From: Chimonanthus salicifolius
Taxonomy: Eukaryota; Streptophyta; Magnoliopsida; Laurales; Calycanthaceae
DNA: 64,000 nt
NCBI GenBank assembly: GCA_013350335.1
Contig: CM023538.1
Location: forward strand, 61,803,080 to 61,867,079
Direction: 5' to 3'
This document shows, piece after piece, positions 11,001 to 21,500 of this stretch. Positions within the stretch are counted from its first letter, which is position 1; every line of letters begins with the position of its first letter. The notes beneath the pieces were generated by a model, which saw only the letters and a list, made by a program, of their open reading frames with translations, searched no databases and had not been told where the DNA came from. A program made the position numbers and the translations under genes.

Positions 11001-14000
11001 GTTTATAATCAATTGACTTCTAAGGGTTTTGACTTAGCCTAAGGTCTCCTAAGGTTTACTTACCTATGTGCCAATTATATATTCTGTGTAGATTCTTCAA
11101 TTTCATTGTAGATCTTCTCATACATCCAAGGCAAGTCCAACTGAGTCACGTAATTGACAATAAGGGTGACTCGGACGAACCGGGGCACTTACACTATTTG
11201 GCATATGTGCATCCACAAACAATGAAACATCCAAAGCAAAGTGCACCATGGTGACCATTTGTCAAAGATAGAAAGCTTTAGAAGGAAGTAGCATTTGAAG
11301 ATCTAGATTTGAAATTTTTCAGAAATATGAGCATCAATCCCAGTTTTCACAACTAGATCAGAGGTGAATGATTCATGCAGGAAATGTGCTCCAGATGATG
11401 GTTCACAGGATCCAAGTTCACCCTTGAAACAGGTCAAAAATCAGAACTGTTGAAATGAGGTTTAAGAGGTAGTCCAACCATTAGAAACCAACGGATCTAA
11501 CTCCTTTTGGCATGCTTAACATGATCTGCCATCATAACTGGACCAGGTTACTCCAGCAGTCAAACTGGTTTGGTCCAAACCAATCACTTCAATGGTTCAA
11601 CATTAGTTTACCTTTTAAAACTTGATTCCTAATTGAAGAACCCTTCTTACCAACAGAATGCCCTTTGCCTAAAAGAATCAGACAATATTCTTATCCTTAA
11701 AAAACCAATAATAAATTTAAATTTCAGGGAGGGAAAAAAAAAAATTATAATACAAGTCAATATAGTAAACACAATCTAAGTGAAATTCTAAAATCATCTT
11801 CAGTTAGTATGCATGGCCATAATTATTTATTGGTTCCAGAATAACAGTGTGTGCACCTCATGGTCAAGTTTAGTATTTACATGGGAAATATGAAACAGAG
11901 AAGAAATAGAAAAAATACCATATGATTGGCCCAGCCTTGGATGCACGAGTAACAGAAACGATGTCCACATGGTAGAACGCCCCTTGTTGAACTGAAATCT
12001 GTCCAGCATATAACACAAGATAATTCTGTTGAAGAACATAAGCCAACTTGTTCTCCTATCTCATCAATTTCCTCCTCCTCTCCATTCTGATTCTCCTCAA
12101 CACGACAACCCCTATTTTCTGGTGCTGTTTCTTCAGAAGGCAATGACTCATCATTTCCCAGTATATTTGAATCATTAGAAGCATGGACATCATTTACTTC
12201 TACCTCTTCATTATCTACCAGCTCTTGATTTTCTCCATGAATACAGAGTACATTTCCTAAATTAGTTCTGTTGGGTAGTGAAACATTGTGAACATTATTA
12301 AACTGATTACAAAGGTCAGGTGGGGAATTATCTTGATCATTATAATCCTGTGCAGGTGAATATTGGTTGTCATCAGGTGCATTCTTTTTCACAAGCCGGC
12401 GACCTTTGCAAACAGAAGGTGAAGCTATACTTCCAACTGCAACATGGACATTTCTTTTATTTCTTGCAGAGACCATAGAGGAATGGGAACTAGATCCTGG
12501 AGGCTATTTACAGAACAGAATTTGAGTAATCATAATTCAGAACCTGAGCTGAAAATTATCTTTCAAGGAAACGGATAAAAAAAAATGTAAGCTAGCAATG
12601 CAATAAGCAAGGCAATGCACAGCCAGCTAAATCCTTCAAGAAAATGGCAAAAACAGCCTTTTTACAAACGCCAATGCATAGAAAAGAAATCCACTTTAAC
12701 ACTGTTTACAACACATTTGAAGAAACATGGACGATTTTAAAGTGGCCATCATGACTGACTTATAATTTGGAAGAAAGGATTAGTAGACACTAGACACCCT
12801 TTCAATCAATAACATCCATTAGGCCATTTTGCTCAAAAGTAATCTGCATGTTTCTTTTAGGTGTGGCATGAGCCCATAAAAAAGGCTTGCATAACATTCA
12901 TCAATCCCTTTTCTCAATTGAATAAGTATGAAGGTTTACCTCTGGTAGTAAACAAGAACCAGACCAAGACGAGCACCCAACATCAAGACTCCTTGTACCT
13001 ATCTCTGAGCCATCAGAACCATTGAATGTATTGGACAGGTCGATGAACACTTTCTTATTTTTTCTGGTCAAAAGATGCCCTTTCTTAGAAGGAACAGCTG
13101 CAAGAACAGGTACTTCCCATAACAGTGGTCCCACTTGCTTTCCACTGCAAAGAACCAAGAGCATAAAATATAAATACACCAAATACCGGTTTCAGCATTT
13201 TCTAGAATATGATACAAGAAAATCTACATTTGGGTATGGACATAAAAATCTAAAGGACAAAAATGAAATTCAAATGCACTGTGGCAGTCCCATGCAACAC
13301 ATTCAGTTGTACTGGATTAAGTATTGTCACAGTAAGAACAAGAAGCTTCTTAAATGAACTTAAAAATATAGCACGGAAGAATTGGGCTTTGGAACTAAAA
13401 AGTCAAAACCCATCCTACTAGGTGGTATTTTCTTCTGATGAATTTGAAATGGGTAGAATAATTCAAACATCGTTATCAATCAGACTGCAATAAACTCTTG
13501 TCACTGTCGGTTTCTACCAATACAAGTTTGCCTCATGTGAGGTTGCACTCTTGTAAATGTTTCTTGTGTTAGTGTCCCTTTCATTTTCTGTCATCGTGGC
13601 TTTATTCTTCATGGAGTGCGATTAGTTTCAGTAAGTAGTGCCAATAGTTACTTCCCACTGTACTTTTTTAACTTTGTAATCATAATCAATCCACTTGGTG
13701 TTTCAACCATTGTAAATCAGCATTTTGGCATGATACCCAAAGAGATCCTGGATGATGGGACAATGTCTAGGATGATGATGGTGATGATGATAATGATGAA
13801 CCATAAAAATCCCAGATCAAAGGTGATCCATCAAATAAAGTTTATAGAAATGAGGAAAGCTCTAGTCCAACTTGCAAATCAGGCAATATTCCTATTGAGA
13901 CAACTAATTGGAAGTTAAAAAGAGGAGAAGACTTTTGTATATTGATTTTCTTAATATAAGAAGGCCAATCATGTCAAGGCAATTGAATCAGCAAAAGTAA

Positions 14001-15478
14001 AACAAAATAAATTCATGATACACTGATTGCAACTTGATAAACTATTGAAAATTTCAAAATTGGAATGAGATAATCAAAATGCCTTAGAAGTAAAAGAAGA
14101 AAAGACACATCTATAATATTATTCTTTTCGAGAATAAGATCGTGCAATTAACATATCCAGTTGCTTCTCTCACAAAATATGGCGAAACAAAGGAATATGA
14201 AGCACACAAAATAGTATTCAAACCTTTCCATGAGATAGGGACCCTCTGGAATGCGCCTGCATTCTTTCACGCAATCTTCAAACCAACGATGGTTTACTAC
14301 TATTGTTCCAACACTCTTGGCCAGATTATATTTCCTTCCTTCAAATTGCCAACATACCTACGAACTCAAAGGCTAGACAATTTTAAACATCACCGATAAC
14401 ATCATACAACTAGTTCTACTATAAAGTTAAAGTAAAATAGATTTTAGGGACTCCTCTAAACACCAAAAAGAGCCCTTTAATGAACAATGACAATATACAG
14501 ATTTAAGTATTCGAGATGACGACTATAGTCTAAGCCAACTCACCAGATGTGTTGTTGATTTGGTCATTGTGCCGACATAACTAGCACCACTTTGATTGAT
14601 GAGCTTGATGAGCTTGAACTTCTCTGTACCGTGATAACCACTGACAGAGGCAACTACAGATTCCATGCCACGGACTGGAGAAATGCTTCCCACTAAAATA
14701 CCAACACAAGAGACAAATTTTATGAATCTTAAATATCATCAGTATAAAACTTATAAGCAATTAAAATGTTTGGCCAAAGGCTTTTGACTTTTAGTGAAAC
14801 ATTTCAAACGATGCATTGCAAAATTGGTCAGTTGAGAAAGGTAGTACTGTAGTGAAGAAAATTCTAGTCAATTGATTGAAAATTAGCATTAGAAAGAATA
14901 TAAGAAAAGCTTGACAGTTACCAAGAGTGATGAGGAAAAAGTTGAAAATTTAAATAAATTCATGCTACAGGATTTTGATTGGTCCAACTATAGAACAAAA
15001 CAGATGGCTTGACATGGATAAGCCAAAAGAAGGATAACAGCTAGAAAGAGTTTGGCTGAGATTTAAGCTGAAAAACCCAAAATTACAAACCAATCAAAGT
15101 ATATGCCACAATGAAGTAATTATTGGAAAAGAAGAAACAGAATGCAACTAATTTAAAACAAACCAGATCACAAGTCTGATACGAAGAAAGTATTTTCCTA
15201 TGAAAGATTTGCTAGACAGAAGACATAGAAAGAAAACTGAAACTTTCAGAACAACATAACAGATCGATAACCATAGAACTTTTGAGAAGCATCTAAGATC
15301 GGCCCCCAAAAAAAACCACTTGATAGAAGCCCACGAATGCTGAATTTCAATGCAAAACGGGGATTAAAGAATAAGATGTTGAAACTGGAGCCAAACGTGG
15401 GGATTTCGAGGTGGAGAAATTACCTGTGGGGGATGAATTTGGAGAGAAAGGGACGATTTCGTCTCCTTCCTCTTCCAT
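5096..15478 (-). CDS. BRCT - RING - PHD-like protein (494 aa, 7 exons)
   Basis: Exons: 15478-15424, 14692-14544, 14357-14224, 13144-12940, 12503-11919, 9352-9170 and 5269-5096, all with GT-AG borders. They total 1485 nt in phase and end with TAG. Residues 1-113 hold a BRCT domain ([18 protein letters not shown], then [17 protein letters not shown] and [10 protein letters not shown]). An acidic, Asn-rich linker follows. A RING finger occupies about 344-388: [20 protein letters not shown], then FCYSC, split by intron 5 from SACPLC. The last exon is a C4HC3 PHD-like finger (C443, C446, C458, C461, H467, C470, C480, C483) ending [11 protein letters not shown]. This architecture matches Arabidopsis At1g67180 (about 450 residues, from memory). 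By domains it should be a nuclear E3 ubiquitin ligase that binds phosphoproteins or chromatin, possibly in DNA repair; that role is inference. It is divergent from FLL2. Confidence 0.92.
5968..6165. repeat. Direct duplication, unit 103 bp
   Basis: Two near-identical head-to-tail copies begin at about 5968 and 6071. Both contain CAGAAAGTAGGTTGAGACC, ACAACACAGATTCC and an A/T-rich tail ending TTTTTATACAGAA. The low divergence suggests a recent tandem duplication inside intron 6 of the RING/BRCT gene. Confidence 0.8.
6590..8255 (-). mobile_element. L1-like LINE remnant (ORF2 C-terminal part)
   Basis: Read on the minus strand, with several stops and shifts, the segment gives pieces typical of plant L1-type ORF2 downstream of the RT core: [75 protein letters not shown] and, near 6850, [15 protein letters not shown] (zf-RVT-like). 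It is clearly dead. The hAT-type MITE at 7855-8202 sits inside the first block, between ILMIKS-type residues and the rest, so the LINE is older than the MITE. It has the same strand as the host gene. Confidence 0.8.
7855..8202. mobile_element. hAT-type MITE, 348 bp, perfect 8-bp target duplication
   Basis: Termini are TAGGGCTGCAACTCGGGTC and its inverted counterpart ending GAGTTGCAGCCCTA. The interior is made of repeated CGGGTCGGG / CCCGACCCG motifs. The flanks carry a perfect 8-bp direct repeat, ATGAGCAT, at 7847-7854 and 8203-8210, as expected for hAT-superfamily transposition. It has no coding capacity. It is inserted into a LINE remnant in intron 6 of the RING/BRCT gene. A larger relative lies at 40685-41241. 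Confidence 0.92.
9848..9880. repeat. GAT/AAT trinucleotide microsatellite
   Basis: Runs of GATGATGAT followed by AATAATAAT, in intron 5 of the RING/BRCT gene. Likely length-polymorphic. Confidence 0.85.
10142..11275. repeat. Direct repeat flanking about 0.9 kb
   Basis: CTATTTGGCATATGTGCATC and the following 30 bp occur at 10142 and again at 11194. The second shared block, CACCATGGTGACCATTTGTC AAAGATAGAAAG, follows 40 bp later in the first copy but directly in the second, so one copy has an indel. The enclosed DNA (10275-11193) has no recognisable element. This could be an imperfect tandem duplication or the footprint of an insertion. Confidence 0.75.
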
Positions 15479-16444
15479 GGCTAGGGTTTGGTTCTTCTTT
15501 CTCCTTTTTGCCGGGAACTGAAATTTGAAAATGTTGACGAAAATGAGACTTCTAGTTCTTATTATGTACTTTAGTAGCCTGAAAACTCCATTGTCTTGAG
15601 AGTTTGACAGCTAGACGGCCTTTTTAAGGTTAATTTGAGCCACAGTGTAAAAAATATATATAATAAGCTCGAGGCCAACCATTTGATATTTTTAAAATTT
15701 CTATTTGTCAAATTAAAGTAAATATGATCAACTACATATAAATTAAATTTAAGCCACTGATCTTACCACTCACATTTTGTATAACTTAACAGAGATTTTC
15801 ATGTATTATCCATTTTGCTCGTCGAATCCTTTGAATTGGTAAAATGGACATTACAGTAAAACTCGTGTCGAGTTACACAAAATGCTAGTGAGAGGATTGC
15901 TGTCCTAAATTTAAACTGAAAATTTATTTTTTTATCACTTGATTTTAATAATCAAATTCATTATGAATCTTTCAAAATTAACAAGATAAGAACGCCTTAT
16001 GATATTGATAAGTAAAATCAAATGATTAAAAATTGAGTTTTAAACTAAAAATTGATCTATTAATAACTTATCATATCTACTTTCTATTTGAATGGTCAAT
16101 TTCTTAAGTAGCTTCAAATTAATTTTTAAAAGAAGGGTTCTTTTATTCAAATACTCAAGAAATGGCCCAATTCATTCGTCGAGCCTACAAAGAGTTTAAT
16201 TCAGAAATCGTGTTTCCGCTTCGATTCGAACATTTTCTAGACCATTTGCCCCTACTCTACAGGCCGCTAACCTGCGTCTTACTTTTCTCTCTCTCACGTC
16301 CAAAAATGGCATCGGCGCCTTCTAATTTTAAAGCTTTACCACCAAATACACCCCACTGAATTAAGTACTTTCTTTCCTACATTTCCTAAAAAACGCGATT
16401 TACACTAAGACCCGCAATTGCTTTCCGCACCTTCGGAGTGACCC

Positions 16445-16915
16445 TCACCACTCGTTGGAGATGGGCATGTTGAGATATTTATTATCGGGCTCGTCCTGGG
16501 TGGCCCTGTCTCGCGCCAACATTTTTTCACAACCTGGCCAATCCAAACCCAATTTCCAAGACCGTACTCTCCAAGTGACTAGCCCGACTTGAAATTATTT
16601 TTATGGCCCGCACGACTTTTTATTTAGAAGCTTATTTTGAAATTTACAACCCAACCCCTCACTATGTGTATTTCAGGTCGGGTCAAGTACTTTCGGGTTT
16701 ATGGCCAGGCCTGAATTTTCTTTTATAAGCTTATTTTCTATTTTTCAACCCAACCCCTTTCTTTGTGTTTTCTTGGGTTGGGTCAAGTGCCTCTCAACGG
16801 GTCTTGTGTGAACAATCTCGACCCAACCCACTTTAAAGTTTAATCTGCTCGACCCTACCCTACCTTATCCCAACCATTTTTGGGTCTTTCTTCCACACAT
16901 CACCCGATCCGAGAT
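16445..16915. repeat. Degraded CGGGTC-family repeat
   Basis: Contains repeated TCGGG, CAACCCAACCCC, GGGTTGGGTCAAG and CGACCCAACCC motifs related to the MITEs at 7855 and 40685, but the terminal repeats are no longer recognisable and no target-site duplication was found. Confidence 0.5.
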
Positions 16916-17337
16916 AAACTATTAGAATACCATTTGTTTATGCATGTTAGTATAATAAATTTAATATACAATTAAATAAACTATAATCAAACAAAATATA
17001 TAATCAAAGAAAAAAATTATCTATTTTTTTACCAAATGAGAGCTATGATCTTTAATCTTGATGACGAGACAAAAGCAATCTCAAGTAAAAAGCTCTACAT
17101 AATTCACCCCTATTAATTCAATGGACTTAAATGGCTTTTGTGATGATGTGAAGGATAGCAAATGAAATTTACAAAATTACGAGTTTACATATGATTAGTT
17201 AATCATGTCATCACATGATGCATAAGAGGCTGTGTCATTAGAAAGATAAAACTCATACCAACCTATGACATATTGTGACTTTTTTAAACATGTTCTTCAA
17301 CTTATTGAAATCTATTTTTCACAGATTCAATAACCAA

Positions 17338-17361
17338 ATAAATAAATAAATAAATAAATAA

Positions 17362-17400
<39 letters not shown>

Positions 17401-17408
17401 AGAGAAAG
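17338..17408. repeat. Compound microsatellite (AAAT)n(AT)n(GT)n(GA)n
   Basis: Consecutive runs of AATA, then AT, then GT, then GA repeats with almost no interruptions, lying between the divergent genes. Very likely polymorphic. Confidence 0.95.
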
Positions 17409-18316
17409 AGATTTGGATTACTTGATGCAAGGCGTTAATCATTTGATTCTGCAGAGGATAATGCAAATGTTTCTAATTTTGATTTTTTTTTTAATTCAAA
17501 TTCAAATCTAAGCACTTTTAAGTGAATTTGAGTTTTTGATTATATTTATGAACTTGAATATGAAACCAACATATTAAGTAAAATAAGAAAATTTTTTAAA
17601 TTTGATTTGAGTTTGACTTTAGTTAATAACATAGAAACACTATAATAGTTTTAAGTAGTATTTGTGAAGTTAGAAGAGTCAATTGTACAAAACAAAAAAA
17701 TTGGAAAAAGCAAAATATGAATCTCTCCATTTAAGAAGGTTACTATTTTAATTTTGAAGTAGATCACATATCTTTTGATGAAAAATGCAGAGAATATAAA
17801 AAATAACAAGTATGTAAAATTTGAGTTTGTAGACTTAAATTTTTTGATTCCTTCAAAACTAATGATTTTTTGTGTTAATAAAGTTATAATCACCGGATCG
17901 AAACATTTCCTTCGAGATATATTATTTTTAAAATTCACTTGCTCGTGTTTCTATCTATTGAAAATGAGCGTGGTGAAAGACGGAGGCTCAAATTGATAGT
18001 GTTGGGTATAAAAAAAGTTCCACATAGCCTAGGAGATAATGTTGAGGGGGTTCATAAGAGGCTACACTCCTTTTAGTTAGCACAATGCGTTTTGAGCCTG
18101 CAGTCGAGTCAAATCCAATGCAAAGCAGTGCAGGCCCTCGTATGGACTCAGAGCAGATAATATTGTGCTGGGTCAAGTTGATTTGGATTGGGCACGCCTG
18201 GATTGGACTGTGACAAATTTAGGTTGGATTTTAAGCTTACTCATATGACTTGATTTGAAAAATCAGATGGATGACCTAAAAAAAAAATCTTATCCAATCC
18301 TACTTAACTAGATTTG

Positions 18317-18355
18317 ACCCGTTTTAATCGACCCGACCCGACTCGACCCGAGTTA
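18317..18355. repeat. End fragment of a CGGGTCGGG-family MITE next to the FLL2 leader
   Basis: CGACCCGACCCGACTCGACC and the following CGAGTTACAG match the right end of the MITEs at 7855 and 40685. No matching left end or target duplication was found nearby. It lies about 200 bp before the FLL2 start codon, so it may be within or close to the promoter. Confidence 0.6.
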
Positions 18356-18550
18356 CAGAAATATAATGCAGAATCGATGACTTGTTTTTATCCCGCGACG
18401 AGCCCTAGCCCTGCCGTTCCTGCCTGCTTCCGCGTTCGATTCCTCTCTGCTACCAGTGCCTCTCCGTTCGCTCTCCGCCTCTCAGCGCCCCTCCGTTTTA
18501 AGTCTGAGTTCTCCCCCTCTCCTCTGAGTTCTCTCTGCCTCTCAATTGGC

Positions 18551-21500
18551 ATGGGAAGCAAAGGTCGTGCACCACCTCCTCATCTAAGGAGACCTCTTCC
18601 TGGCCCGGGAATGATGCATCCTGATCCATTTGTCTCTGGAATGGGTCCTCCACCAGGTCCTTATCCTTTTGATATGCTGCCTCCTCCAGAAGTCATGGAA
18701 CAAAAGCTGGCTGCACAACACGGAGAGATGCAGAGACTTGCAGTGGAGAATCAAAGGCTGGCAGCAACTCATTCAGCTCTTAGGCAAGAGCTTGCTGCGG
18801 CACAGCAGGAGTTGCAGAGATTGCAGGCCCACATGGCTGCCATGAAAGGTGACAAAGAACAGAGGATGAGGGGTCTTATGGATAAGATAGCGAAGATGGA
18901 GGTTGACCTGCAGGCCGCTGAGCCTGTGAAAATGGAGCTGCAGCAAGCTCGATCTGATGCACATGGCTTGTTTGCTGCGAGGCAGGAGCTAATTGTAAAA
19001 GCCCAACAGCTGTCTCAGGATCTGCAGAGGAGCCATGCAGATACCCAGCAAGTCCCTGCTTTGATATCTGAGCTTGAGAGCCTCAAACAAGATTATCAGC
19101 ATTGCAGGTGAATATGGATTCACTCTGACATTTGCACCATTTTTTGTTTGATAACACAAGAGCTTCAGTTGGAATTCCACTGGGTCAATTTAACTTGTAT
19201 AAATGCCTAAATGATTGATTATTATTGATATTTCTCAAAAGTAATCTAAAAATATAAGAAACGGAAGAAAATAGATTAAAAAAATGTAGAGATCGATAAT
19301 TTTCCCATCTAACAAATTATGAGGAACAAATACCCCATAAGAGAAAATGTCCTTCGGGGACAATATTAAGGGAAAGTCTTCACCCTGTTGACTCATCACC
19401 TCCAACCTTCCATAAGTGTATATTATAAGTGTATATTTCTTTAGTTGTTACTCTATATATTTATATATGTATATATATGGGTGATAATGATAGAAAGACA
19501 TCTAGTCATTTTTCCCAACCTTCTACATGGTATTAGAGCCCGACCTTGGGTACTTGAGATCTACCTAATCTCTTTTCTTACTTTTTTTCCTGACATAGAA
19601 CTAGGAAATCCTTCCTCTTCTTCTCTCTTTTTCACTATTTCTTGGGCCTTGAAGTGACTCATCTTTCACAAGGGATACATCTCTCTCAAAACAAATATAC
19701 CCTTGATATTCTTCGCCAATATAAGCTACTTGATATTAAACCCTGTTCTACACCTGTTGCCATCAAAGACTCAGTTATCTCTTGTTGTTGGTGATTTGCT
19801 GACTGATCCTATCGAACATCTCGTCGACGCTCTTCAATATCTTACACTCACTTGACCGGTCATATCATATGCTTTTAACATTGTCTCCCAGTTTATGAGT
19901 CAGCCCTACACATCTCATTTAGAGGCTGTTAAGCACATCCTCTGCTATCTCAAAGGCTCACTTGGTTGTGGCCTCCCTATCAAGCGTACGACTCAACCAT
20001 TGCAAGTCGTCGCCTACTCTGATGTTGATTGGATGAGAAGTCCCGAAAATTGCTGCTCCACCACTGGCTATTGTGTCTTTTTATCTTGGCGTGCAAAGAA
20101 ACAACCAACGGTCTCTTGGTCCATTGCTGAAGCTGAATACTAAACTTTTGCATATACTTGCACCGACACTATTTGGATTCAACATCTCTTAAAAGAACTT
20201 GGTTTTCACCTTTCTTCTCTAACGCTCCTTTTTTTTTTTTTTGTGGTAATTTTAGTGCCACATATATGGTGGCTAATCTAGTGTTTCATGCTTGCGCTAT
20301 ACACATCGAATTGAACTATCACTTTGTTCGTGAACGAGTTGCAACTAGTACTCAATGGATTCAATTTGTCTCTCCACTCGATCAACTAGTGACGCAGCGA
20401 GGATCGGTTAACATGGATGATATGGGTTTGAGTTGGGTTAATGGATAAATAAATAGGATTAATGGAATTAAAGGTATGGTCTTGGTGGAATGGGTAGTCA
20501 ACGGTCAATGTCCTAATCAACGTTGGTGGATTGTGTGCTGGGCATTAATGGTGGAAATAAGGAAAGTGATAACACGGTTAAATGGTTAATGAGTAAGGTT
20601 GGTGGGGGAAATTAAAGAGGCCATGGTCAAAGGGTCTTAATGAAGAATGAAGGTTAAGTGGAAATGAATAAAGGAAAGAGGTTGTTGGGTTTCTTGGTTT
20701 GAAATAGGGAACAGAGAGGGGAACAATGGTATGGAGGTGGAGGCTTGAGGTGGGCGTTGGATGATGGAAACAAGGATGAGGGTGGAGACGGATTGGCTTA
20801 CGCTGGAAATAGAGATGGGAATGGGACATGACGATGGAGGCTAACACAAGACGACGAGCAACAAGTGGTGGAACTCGGATGCAAGTGGTGCTGGCTGGCA
20901 GTGTTGGGTTCAACGGGACAGAGAGGAAAGCTCTATGCTAAATTTGGGGGTTTACTGCTGGTAGCTCTGGGCAGAGACGTGGCTCGACTAGGCAACAACA
21001 ATAAAGGGGAAGCCTTGATCTTCTGCTAACAGGCAGAGGAGAAGGTGAGACACTTCAGGGGGTGTGTGCCACCAATCTCCGTTGGCAGTAAGAAACCTCA
21101 GAGAAGTAGATCAGAGAAGAAGTAGAGGAAGAAGAGAAGAGAAACCCGAATCAATGGGAGAGAGGGATAATTTGGAGAACCCAAGACGATTTTCAATTGA
21201 TTAATCCATTGTTCTTTCTTCATCCCGATTCGGGATTTTATACAAATCAAACTGAAATAAAATCAAATAAGAAATCAAAGAAAAGGGAAAGAAACAAAGA
21301 AAAATGGAAATTTCTTCAATCGGTTGGCTTTCCTTCTTCATCACGCGTTTTCCTCAAATTTTCCTCGGCTTCTCCCACAGTCTTCATGTGTTCATGCACT
21401 GGGACATTGGGACCCATGTGGTGCTGCATCAGCTAGTAGACATTTTCACCAAAGAATTGCCCAAGCAACGTTTCTTACAACTTAGTTCCAAACATGCCTC

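Larger units (their letters stand above)
9353..11918 (-). other. RING/BRCT gene intron 5 (2.6 kb)
   Basis: Splits the RING finger between its third and fourth cysteine pairs (AATCATATG|GTATTT ... TTATAG|GCTTCA). It holds an ATG/ATA trinucleotide stretch near 9848-9880 and a direct repeat (10142-10274 and 11194-11275). No exon-like sequence was seen within it. Confidence 0.8.
15479..18550. promoter_or_regulatory. Intergenic region between divergent RING/BRCT and FLL2 genes
   Basis: About 3.1 kb with the two start codons facing outward. The segment 18390-18550 before FLL2 is CT- and C-rich, typical of a plant 5' leader. The leader of the RING/BRCT gene (about 15480-15560) contains an AACCCTAG motif just before the ATG on the minus strand. 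A degraded CGGGTCGGG-family repeat (about 16445-16915), a compound microsatellite (17338-17408) and a fragment of the same repeat family (18317-18355) separate the two promoters. No TATA box was assigned with confidence. Confidence 0.6.

Noticed and set aside
12901..13357. Separate small gene at the RING/BRCT exon 4 locus
   Set aside because: The minus-strand frame is exon 4 of the RING/BRCT gene ([15 protein letters not shown]) with intron at both ends; the plus-strand frame is its shadow.
14142..14399. Plus-strand open frame of 85 codons
   Set aside because: It lies antisense to exon 3 of the RING/BRCT gene, which has clear BRCT sequence on the minus strand.
17338..17408. Scaffold attachment or origin signal at the compound microsatellite
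   Set aside because: It is only simple-sequence DNA; nothing supports a specific function.
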